DNA from: Mya arenaria
Lineage: Eukaryota; Mollusca; Bivalvia; Myida; Myidae
Reading direction: 5' to 3'
DNA length: 64,000 nt
Assembly: GCF_026914265.1 (NCBI RefSeq)
Contig: NC_069136.1
Location: forward strand, 55,283,658-55,347,657
Positions within the stretch are counted from its first letter, which is position 1. Each line of letters opens with the position of its first letter. The position numbers and the translations under genes were made by a program. Under the pieces are notes generated by a model. The model searched no databases. It saw only the letters and a list, made by a program, of their open reading frames with translations, and had not been told where the DNA came from. This document shows positions 10,600-20,252 of the stretch, in pieces.

Positions 10600-12061
10600 T
10601 ACCAAAAGTAACACACAAACTGCCTAATATATAACATATCAAATTGAGTGTATGTTTAGCGTCAACCCTTAGTACGAAAACCTATCAAGCTATCTTGGAA
10701 AGAAACGAACCCCCGAAAAAAAACATACATAGATACCTTAATATAGACACCGGAGCCACCTTAGTCCATACTTCTCATTTGTTAGATAGATTTCCACTGC
10801 AAAATGAGTTCAAATAAAATTTCATTTAGTACTGTGGATCATGGGAATCAAACCGACTGCATCCATTTTCTGATATCAGATGTCAACAATACTAGTACAG
10901 AGTATGAAGCATGTTATTTGCACTTGTATTCTGTAGACCTTATTATAGTAAAAGGAAATTAAACATACTAGCAATCAGCAAGATCGTTGATCATATAAAT
11001 TCTGTTGTTGTTTTTTCGAACGAGAACCCCAAAACCTATCCGACCGCGGGCACGCTCAACATAGAAACGACTTGGTATGGCCTAACTTTATTTCTAATGT
11101 ATTTTCGGTCATTTAGTTGTTATACAAATAATCAGCAGGCACGCTGTACCACTTCAAATGATGCCAAAATTTACCAGGCATCACACTTTAGAATTCACGC
11201 CAATGGATCAATAAACTATCAAGCGTATTTTCACATCGAATACCTTAAAGATCAAACAAAGAACAGCTCATGATTTCTCTGTTATTGATTAATCCCTGCA
11301 AATGAAACCCGATACCAAACATGAATCAGTTATTTTTTTAATTTATTTTGTTTTTCGCCATTATATTATCATCTGTCTGTCCTGCTGTTTTTATGTGTAT
11401 TCATATCACAAACATCCTTTTCAAAAGCGTCACTCATCAAGTTTTAATTATAAAAAACAGCCAGAGGCCTTGGTCAGCGTAATTCACCTTTGAAGTAAGC
11501 AGTCAGATTTAACCGTATCAACAGGTAGAAGCAATAGAGAAAAAGAACAATTCATGCGAAATGTGTACTCAAACAGCTAGAAAGTATGATGGGAAATGTA
11601 TTGTTAAGTAACTTATAACGTAGTTTATAAAAAATTTAACTGGCACTTACCTTCTAGACTCGGATAAAGTTTTTTTGCTAATAAATTAGCATCTTTGATT
11701 CATGTAATCCGCCATCTTGTTTTATCGATGCTGAAGTGAATCTTACTAGCAACATAAAAACTCGCAGTTTTGAGTTACTTCCCTTGACCGATATAAGAAA
11801 AAAGTGTATTACGAATAATGCCACCGATGGCCAATGTCAGCATGATTCAAATTTCCGTTAATTATATCGAATTGAATATTAAAGTGACTCACACACAGAT
11901 TTTATGTTGGCTACGATAAAATGTAATGTTTAGGTTATACTAGTATTACTTAGTTCAATGGACAACAACATAACAGCAACAGGCACATTTTCATACAAGC
12001 CAAAAAGTATTCAACTTTCAATTCGGTAAAATAGAGTATTTATTTAATAATTAAAAAAAAG
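10600..12061. other. Intergenic with two doubtful open frames
   Basis: A 120-codon frame at 10911-11273 and a 52-codon frame starting at 10804 are open on the plus strand, but neither contains a motif I recognise. Composition is AT-rich like the surroundings. They could be chance or decayed sequence. Nothing else is supported here. Confidence 0.3.
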
Positions 12062-15000
12062 TTAATAACAATTGATTCCTCCTAGATCTAAAGTTCGATG
12101 ATTTATCATTAAATTCAACATTTTTGACAGGATTTTTTTCGCTATCTCACCTAAAAACTCGAAGGAGTCCCTTGAGATGAATGATAGCCCAAAGGTTACA
12201 CGCGGCACACCTTCCCATACCGCTCTACAATTAAATGGTACTTTTGAATTCAAAGTCCATTATTATGTTGACAGTTTGACGATAAGACTTGGTAGCGGAT
12301 CCTTAAGCAATCTAAGTGGTACGTACAGTTTTTGTCAAGTGAGACTAAGACAGTAAATTGTATTCTTCATTTTTTCCAGTACATCAGCAGTCAGTGATTA
12401 TTGATTTTGATCAGATGAACCGGTAAATGTAAACAGTGGCTGGTACACTTAGTTGGTAGTTTACACAATAGTTTGAAGACCACTAAACTTAAAGGTTGTT
12501 AACTGTCTAGTATCATACTAAGTATGTACGTTGCATCGCATCAAAACCATTTATTTAATTATAATACACAATCTTTAACTATTATATAGCCATGCTATTT
12601 TTTCGATCGTAATTATATAGTAAACACCCCTCTAGCGGATCTGGGGGGCGGGCGCCCCTGCCCCCGCCCCATTAAATCGTCCAAATTTACTTTTTATTCC
12701 AATATAGGAGAAAAAAGTAATAAAATACATCCAAATTGCACCATTTTGGACTAGATATTGTTAAAAAGCATTGGTAGGGTACCCCCCCCCCCCCCGTGCC
12801 AACACATTAAATGAAATAAATTTCGGATCTGAGGGAGGGGCGCAAGACAATAGATTACGCCCCTAAGTTACGCCCCCTCTAACGTCAAATCCTGGAACCA
12901 CTATTGCACCCTGTTTAAGTAATGAAAAGTTGTTTTACATTGTAAGTACTTTAATAGGGATTACTGTATTTAATACTTTAATAATTTAAGAATATTTAGC
13001 ATGATTGTGTTTATATGTCGCTTTATGATTGAATAAATTATATGCAACTCGATATGACTTGTTTTGTAATTTTGATTTATATCAATTAAATGTTCCATGT
13101 GCATGTCAAAGTATTTGTCATGTCTGCATAAACATATTATATACCCATAAATTTTATGAAGCTGTATTCGGTTACTACTGTATTTGTGTATATGCCATGA
13201 TATTCTAACGATGCATAGTTGTATAAATTGCGTTTATTTATTTGCATGTAGTTATACGTTAATCACTTCATTTATGGAGGTATAAAAGTGTATTTCTATC
13301 TGACTGACTGTCTGTCTATCTGGCTGGCTGGCTGGTTGGCTGTCCGGCTGCCTGACCGTCTGCCCAACCGCCCGTCCGCCCATCATTCCGTCCGTCTGTC
13401 TGTCGATTCTTCCGGTGGGGACATTGAACGAGGGAGCCGTGTGGCAGTTTTAAAGAGTAACGCATGTAAAAGAGCCAGCGTAGCTCTGACCAGGGTTACA
13501 TTATGTCTGTGTTTTACGCCCCACAACCTAACAAGACTGACATTTCACTGGGGCCAACAATGAGTCCGTTGACCTTGACACACCTGGAAAGGCTCTCGAG
13601 TTAAACACTGTATCAACGGGCGGACGTTTTGATAGTGCGACTACCAGATCCCTCACAACAGGGGGCATGAAGGCGGGCATAAACAATGACGATTAATTTT
13701 AATCATTAGTTTATTAGCGAATCACGTAATCGTTTATACAGAGCAACACCTTTTTCTATTAGAAAATGTTTTTAAAGTTCATTGACTGCGCTTAAATTAC
13801 AAATGATCGGATAATTATTGAAATCTAACTTCAAAAGACAGATATAGTGAAGAGGAAAAACTACTGTTAAATAGGACAGTATTTAAATCTTGAGATTTTC
13901 CTTGACATCCCGCTCAAGGGCGCCCTCACTCATTTTGCACGGTTGTCTTATTCTGTAGAAGTTTCCGATGCGAAGAGAGTTGTCGGCCTTGGTGAACCAT
14001 GCACTGTGAGCTATACGGTTGAGGCTATACCTGGAACAAAATTGATTATGCACGCTCCTTCAGGTTTATATAAACCCCTTATAGTATTGGCACCATCGGA
14101 GATGGACAATGCTTTTCAAATCGTCTGATTTGATAAAAATTGGATACTACAGAAAGTGAACGTTTTAAAACTATTCACATTTTCAACTCACTTTGAAATA
14201 TCTGTCTGATGTTCACTGCTCGTTACAATAAAAACTAAGTTCCTTGGCTATTGCAAAATATGCAATATATGCTTTCTGGCGCTTTATAGAAATGAATCAG
14301 CATTGTATTTTACTGTTTGAAACAGTGAACAAATAATTTGATATTTTTCACTGTCCGCTCTCGCGTCCCAAATAAAGGGTAAGCGCGCAGGGCTGGACCA
14401 CACTTTCAACGACGTCATTTCCGAAAAGACGTTACATCCGAATACAATTTGGCGCACATCGAAAAACATCACTCAACGGTCATTTTAAATCCTTTTTCTG
14501 CCTATGATAATAAACTAAAAATGTTTTAGTGTAAGATCGCAATAAATTTCATCTCGAGATCACCAACAGTTAATATTTCACTCGTGTTAAAGGCCTAGTT
14601 TAAGCCTTCTATAAGTGAAATTCCCCCCCCCCCCCCGACCCCTCCCCGTGGTTTTGTACATAACCTCTGTTAATTGATCTTAATCTAATTGCCTAATTGT
14701 CTTATCGGATCTCCGATCTGAGTATCGTGCTGTGCAGTTTGGGATATTTTAAGATAGAAATGGACCCTAAATGGCCCTGAGCCAATAAACGAATACACAG
14801 GAAATTGGCCCCTACTGTGACACCAGTGCAATTAGCAGGATATGCACAGCAGGGGACTATCATGGCAAACATTCCTTAAACTAGGCCTTTAACGTCACTG
14901 GTTAAACATGTATTTTGGTGCGCACGAGGTTAATATATTGCGATCTTACACGGAAACAAACAAATATCTATACTGATGACCCACCTTTACACCAACAACC

Positions 15001-18000
15001 GACCGTCTATTGCCCCGTAAATGTTCTTAAAAGTTTACTAGGACAAAACAATACCGTGCACGGGTGATACAGTACCGTCTACAGTCGAACCTCGTCCACT
15101 CGAACTCGCTTCGCTCGATTTTCTCGTTGGCTCGGACTGAACGTAAAGGATCGATTCCCGTTGGCTCAATTTCCCCGAGGCTTCAGGTATTTTCGCGGGT
15201 CCCTGGGTGTTCGAGCCAAGGGGGTTCGACTGTACTTTACAATAACGTCAAATTTGGACGCCTACTATGCGTTTTCATACAACGTTGACTTCTTTACATT
15301 CGTTGCCCATTTTCCGTTTCCATACAACAAGGACTTCTCATTCTCATTCATCAGAGGTTTGTGGTACGCATAGCATCACTCTGGTGAACGAGAATGGGCC
15401 TTATTAACTAGCGTTCTCATACCTGGATGAGGGGACGGCAGCAAGCTGGCCCCTAACAAGCTCCTTATAAGCGATGGAAAACGTCATCACACGACTCGCG
15501 GGAAACGAGATTTCTCGGGTCGAGTTCTCCAAAATATCCGACCTGCAGTGGAAAAATTCACATAAGATAACAGACGAACCATACGTTTGAGTCCATATCT
15601 ACCAAAGAAGCGAACTCGACATTTAACTAAACACAACAGAATAAAACAGCATTTATTTGACTTAAGCATGAAAGGCTTATCGTATAAGAAACAAAACATG
15701 GCCCAAATGTATTTAATAGGTTATATATTTTGTTAACATAAATATTGTGAGATTGCGTAAAAATATCAAGAATGTTGTCAATGTTTAGCTAAAATATATG
15801 CAAAGGTAATGAGTAATGATTTTGTTAATATAGATTATTCAGGGGTTGATCCAAGATTTGATGTAAGAGGGGGCGTAACTTAGGGGTGTAACGTTTTGAC
15901 TTTCAGCCCTTCCTCAGAAACAAAATATATTTGGTCTGAAATGATGACACGGGGGTTGTTGTACTCCCCCTAGAAATTTTACCACTTTATAGTCCGAAAT
16001 GATGCGTTTCGAGCGTGTTTTAGCGTGTTTTATTACCTCTGTGTAAACATAAGGAGAAAATTGGACAATTTTAGTTGTTGTTTTTTTTTTTTGGGGGGGG
16101 GGGGGGAGGGTAGCGCCACCCTCTTAACGCGCTAGTAGAACTTGAAATAGACATACGTATGTTCTATATATACTGATTTACGGTGTATTTAACCTGGTCC
16201 ATATAAGACCAAGATTCAACTTAAAGTAACTTTACTGGAATCTATTTACGCCTGCATAAAGAGCCACCGAAAATACCTTCCAACCTTCTGGCCTATAAGC
16301 GCGGTATTGTCCTTGAACGGACACGACAGAAACGTATGAACTACGTTCGGTACATCATATACATGTGTAAGTGTACATTCGTGCTCAAGTCAACACTTTT
16401 CAAGTGGTTTTGGATATAATTGAATAATCACGCCACTGAGGCGGACGGCAGACTTACCGGATGGTTCCGAGGGGTGGACGGCTGGTGCACATGACGTACA
16501 GCGTGGCGCCCATAGCCCAGATGTCAACCAGACTGGGGTTGTAGGGCGACCCTGACAGCACTTCCGGCGCCTGGTAGCCTGAAATATGATGGCATCAGTT
16601 TATGCTCGGTTGCGGGCGGTCTCGATGTTTAGTTGCCACTGCTTAAATTAACATGTTTTGAAACTGATCTATCGTATATGTGTCGGGCTTACCCCACTTC
16701 GAAACAATATGAACATATTCCATCCAAATCAATTCATGAAAAGAGAATAAAAATCTAAAAAGCTATGATTTACAGATAAAATACAGTTTGCAACAGTTCT
16801 TGAGATGTTAAATAGCAAATTATAAGTTATTAAGCTACAAAATATGTCAAGACGACCAACCAAGTGAGCCGCATTCCTCCTTCAAATTATACCCAGGGTA
16901 GACGTTAACTGCGAACCGGAAATCGCAGAGTTTGAGGACGTTGTTGCGATCTATGAGTAGGTTCTGGGGACATATGTCCCTGTGAGCCACGCCCTCCCCG
17001 TGCAAATACTCCACCGCCGCGTGCATCTGCCAGAAGTAGCGCCTGGCGACAGTCTCCGGTAGGAATCGCGCCGTCTGCAAAAGAAAATGGAATGGAAATC
17101 TGACACGTGCGCATGCATACTTGAATTGGGAGTACATGTATTTTGACATAGTACATTTTTATAAAATTTAAAGTAAACCCGCAAAAAAAGTGCACACGGA
17201 TAGGGGCTCGAACCAACGACGACCGGAATATTAGCATGGCGCTCTATCGACTGTGTCGCAAGCTGGGCGGCTGGCTCATGCCCTTACAAACTGCATTTAT
17301 TATAAATGGGTAAATGAATTATACCCGATCTAAAACCCTAGTCAAAGGTCGTGTTTGCCTCCTTTATTTCTCAAACAATGTCCATAATTTTGTTAATTAT
17401 AATCATTTGACCGCCAATAAATTATGAAATTTTAAGCAAAAAGCTATAATTTTACCAATCAAATATAAAATCAAGTTGAGTGTTCCGTTGCGATTAAAAT
17501 TAATGTCTTTACCTGTAGCTTGAGAAGGTCCTCTAGTGTCCCGTTCTCGCAGTACTCCATGACGGTAGCCAGGCGGCCCTCGTATTCCAAATTGCTCAGC
17601 CAGCGAACGATGTTGGAATGCGCCAACTTCCGGTGGATCTCCATCTCCTCGTGCATCTCCACCTTGGCGCCGGGGCGGTTACCCGTGCGTCGCGATTTCC
17701 CGCTGTTCAGTTTTAAAGCAACGGGAATAGTCTCGCTCTCGTCAAGATTTTGGACCTTATGAAGATTTTGAGCCAAGACTAAGGCACCCGATTTTCCCTT
17801 TGCAATGATTTGAAGCGCTTTATAGCCTATCAGCTGAAGATCCGGTATTATCGCATCATAGAAATTGTTTCCAGTTCGTATAGTGCGCTGTGTGCATTTA
17901 CTTAGCGGCAGTTGAAACTTGTTCGCCCAAGAGTCGCCAAACTCACAGTTTTGTTCGAAAACATCAATATGGCGTTCAGGGGCGTCACTCACTATCGCTG

Positions 18001-18211
18001 AAGACTCGCTAGCAATCAAAGCAACGCATTTATGCGAGGATGTATCAGCGAAATCACCGGAAGGGGAGGCAGTGGCCGCCCGGCTAGCCAGCGTTTTGTT
18101 GGCCAACACTCCAGTGACTTGCGTGGTTTCCTGCACGGTATCATCGCCGCTATTTCCGCTGACAAGTGCATCCATCATTTTACGTCGCTTCGTTTCCGGC
18201 TCAGAGCTCAT
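12062..18211 (-). CDS. TSSK/CAMK-like serine/threonine kinase with DFR in place of DFG
   Basis: Four exons join with exact phase: 18211-17513, 17074-16861, 16578-16458 and 12224-12062 (1197 nt, 398 aa plus stop). All introns are GT-AG. Residues 1-125 form a Ser/Thr-rich N-terminal extension with a basic KRRK near the start. The kinase domain runs from about 126 to 395: VALK lysine 167, alpha-C glutamate 191, HRDICPQN with Asp266 and Asn271 (the usual Lys of HRDLKxxN is Cys), and metal-binding Asp284 in DFRFA where DFGFA is expected. APE follows at 308-310, then DIWAMGATLYVM, and an INHR arginine at 388 close to the C-terminus. The short C-terminal tail and the NLLIDRNNVLKL and PYNPSLVDIWAMG signatures resemble testis-specific serine kinases. 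The start is the ATG giving MSSEPETKRR, with A at -3. An in-frame ATG 60 nt upstream is possible. The last exon lies 4.2 kb from the third but restores phase exactly. Catalytic activity is uncertain given the DFR and the missing catalytic-loop Lys. Confidence 0.82.
12625..12905. repeat. Interspersed repeat, inverted relative to 15838-16135
   Basis: The right end (around 12840-12900) reads on the opposite strand like the left end at 15841: 'gatttgatgtaagagggggc' against 'gacgttagagggggcgtaac'. It contains a 13-base poly-C run near 12782. It lies in the long last intron of the kinase gene, is non-coding, and looks like a short non-autonomous element. Confidence 0.5.
13300..13403. repeat. Imperfect tetranucleotide tract (CTGN)n
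   Basis: A run of CTGT, CTGG, CTGA and CCGT words spans about 100 bp ('ctggctggctggctggttgg' then 'ccgtccgtctgtctgtc'). The reading frame across it is a by-product. It is intronic. Confidence 0.8.
13404..14520. other. Intronic stretch, nothing firmly recognised
   Basis: A 61-codon frame is open near 13943-14128 but starts without ATG and matches no family I know. The part 14340-14520 is related, in inverted orientation, to 21930-22085 ('cagccctg' plus GC-rich flank), so it belongs to the same repeat as the hairpins at 14521 and 21789. Confidence 0.35.
14521..14963. repeat. Hairpin element split by a later insertion
   Basis: The ends 'tgttttagtgtaagatcgc' and 'gcgatcttacacggaaaca' are inverted repeats matching both arms of the intact hairpin at 21789-21904. 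The two halves are separated by the complete TTAA element at 14587-14892. Confidence 0.7.
14587..14892. repeat. TTAA-flanked inverted-repeat element (AGGCCTAGTTTAAG family), copy 1
   Basis: TTAA-AGGCCTAGTTTAAGCC stands at the left and the inverted TTAAACTAGGCCT-TTAA at the right. It is 306 bp, with an internal poly-C and 'cctctgttaattgatcttaa'. A second copy lies at 58010-58333. It is non-coding and is inserted inside the hairpin element. Confidence 0.85.
15080..15234. repeat. TA-target inverted-repeat element, pogo/Tc1-like, copy 2
   Basis: TA then CAGTCGAACCTCGTCCACTC on the left, and the inverted 'gccaagggggttcgactg' then TA on the right. It is 151 bp between TA duplications. CAGT termini and TA targets are the hallmark of Tc1/mariner/pogo elements. 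Confidence 0.75.
15838..16135. repeat. Interspersed repeat, partner of 12625-12905
   Basis: It starts 'caggggttgatccaagattt' and contains a T/G homopolymer run (16080-16106). It is non-coding and intronic. Confidence 0.5.
17185..17280 (-). repeat. tRNA-derived SINE head or tRNA pseudogene
   Basis: On the minus strand a D-arm-like 'cagtcgatagagcgccatgc' is followed at tRNA spacing by the B-box-like 'gttggttcgagcccc'. This is the tRNA-type head of a SINE. No intact cloverleaf or long tail can be shown. It lies in the first intron of the kinase gene. Confidence 0.55.
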
Positions 18212-18285
18212 CGTGTGGCATGTTAACGATTTTTTTGTGAAATTTAGCAAACAACACTTGAGCTGTAGCAACAGCTCATGCCATA

Positions 18286-18348
18286 TGACGTTTCCAAGAC
18301 GAAAACGTCAATTTGATGACGTCATAGCCGAGCGGTAAAATGACGTCG
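18286..18348 (-). promoter_or_regulatory. Cluster of CRE-type TGACG sites upstream of the kinase
   Basis: A full palindromic TGACGTCA lies at 18317-18324, with half or near sites at 18286 (TGACGTTT) and 18341 (TGACGTCG), 75-140 bp upstream of the chosen kinase ATG. This is the binding site of CREB/ATF/CREM factors. The site is seen; its use in this promoter is inferred. Confidence 0.45.
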
Positions 18349-20126
18349 CGGAGTATCAAATAAATAAAGCAATTTTAGGGATTTACAAAATAACGTTTGA
18401 CGTTTATGATTTATAGCAATAAATACGTTATTTTCATTATTAATGGCTATTACTACACAAATGTCAAAATAAGATACATTAAAAAGGCTTTTTCATTTGA
18501 AAACTAATTATCAAGTAATCTCTTTCAACGTCGAGCGTTATCTTTAACACTCATTTTTCTAAATTTCATCTCACGTCATAATGTAAAACAACATAAACTG
18601 CTTTTTAAATCAATTTAATTGTTCAGTTTATTTTTAAAAAGGATGTTGCAAATAGGCAAAACAATATTTTATTACATACACGCAGGCGCGTAGCTGCTTA
18701 TACGCGGCTGAATCCATATTCTGACATTATTTTCTTTTACTCAGCCAAAGTTGCAGTATACGTACATGGCTACATGATCTTAAATCTGTCCATTTTCCAG
18801 TACTATAAAGCCCACAGAACACCAGATTGCACCATGGTTTTCAAAAAATTCTTATAAATGAGATACATCTTTCAGCAATATCTGTTCAAAGCCTCTTTGT
18901 ATGTTTCAAAGCCTCTTTACATCTTGTAACATGTATAATATGTTCACTGCAATGCTAATTCTGCCATACATGTATGACATGAGTTTCCTGAATAAAACTT
19001 GGAACTTGAAACTAGAGGCAATTTTTGGATATCAACTTTTCATTGTTAATTCCTGAATGCTTTCCTTCAGAAATTGCTACAGAAACATGTTAAGCTCAAT
19101 TTAATTCCAATGAAATAAAGTAACTTAAGCGTTTAAAACATCATTTCGTAGCATAAGTATGTTTGCAAGAAATAAAACAAAACACTAACATTAAAATATT
19201 CAACAAAATATCAAGATGCTGCTGCTTTTAATCTGGTCGCTGGCTCAGACTCAACCTGATTTAATGCATTTTTTCCAAGTAAGAAAGTATTCAGTAACCA
19301 ACATAGATTGAACTAAGTTAAATATTAGAAGTGTTTTGATTGGTCTGTATATTTAGCTGACCAACAGGCTGAATGGAATCTCTGAGGCATGGCGAAGGAT
19401 AAGATCAATATTGAATACTGGCCCATGTATCTCAGATTTGTTTTCCATTTAATTGTTTCCAATTTGTCAATCTTACAACTTGAATTTTTATCCCAGCTTT
19501 CTCAGAATACAAGTGAAATAAACATATACATCGTTATTCATTTCACAGAAAGTAGGCGCTGGCCCCATCCATCTTAAACCATGACCTGAACCTTAGACAG
19601 AAATCATGACCCTAGTTTCAATCAGAAACCAGGACTCAAGCTTCAGTCAAAAGCCACGAACCTGCCTCTAAATCAGAGAAATGATGTCCCAGTTCCCCGT
19701 CTTCTGGTCATGGCCATGATGGGTCAGAGCTATTGGCTGTTTTATTTAGAATGTCAGTTTGGAATAAACATATCTATGAATCACTACTACACACAATAAG
19801 AGAACGCCACAACACCCTTAAACCTATGCTTGGCTCAAATGCCAGTGGGCATTTAAATAGGGCCTTCCTAGTTTTCAAACAGAACCTCAGGGAAACCATC
19901 AGCTTTAATAATCACTTTCTACAGAATCAATGTGCTATCTGCCACAACTTTCATTCTAGAAAGATGTGTCCAATCCTCAACTTTTTAAACATGAACCATG
20001 CTTTTGTGAACATATAAGTTTCGTCTTCGAAGCTCTCTTTTAAATTGCATTTTATTGCTATAAAACAAAATATGCATGTCAAATATCCTTGGTTTGGTCC
20101 AAATATTGTCAATGAATCATTCCTTC
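18349..20126. other. Intergenic between the kinase and GPALPP1
   Basis: No gene was recognised. 'gcaggcgcgtagctg' at 18683 resembles an end of hAT-like elements. Two weak minus-strand echoes of the GPALPP1 tail end near 19546 (RSWFKMDGASAYFL, stop) and 19952. Confidence 0.4.
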
Positions 20127-20216
20127 ATAGAAAAGACATGCCCGGGCCACTGCTCTTCAACCGAAACCAAAGCTCCTGTGATGGCTAAATCAGTGCCTTC
20201 CGCTAGGCTTCAGACA
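20127..20216 (-). pseudogene. Degenerate copy of the GPALPP1 C-terminal coding end
   Basis: The minus strand reads as RKALI, then SQEL, then SGPGMSFL and a stop, in one frame with two internal stops. The true gene end, about 120 bp away, reads RKSLIKRSQEL then SGGTGTSFL. DNA identity is clear, with shared 'agctcctgtgat'. A local duplication of the last-exon end, now decayed, is the simplest reading. Confidence 0.65.
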
Positions 20217-20252
20217 GAATATCACAGAAACAAGCATGTCTCTAATCCTATT

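Noticed and set aside
10911-11273. 120-codon plus-strand frame
   Set aside because: AT-rich, with no motif, no splice evidence and no coding-like bias.
13943-14128. Open frame with a protein-like composition (EVSDAKRVVGLGEPCTVSYT)
   Set aside because: No ATG, no recognisable domain, and it sits inside the kinase intron. It could be a decayed exon but is not supported.
17185-17280. Functional tRNA gene
   Set aside because: Box elements are present but the acceptor stem cannot be paired. It is better read as a SINE head.
17919-18338. 139-codon plus-strand frame opposite kinase exon 1
   Set aside because: It is the antisense of a real exon, and no family match was seen.
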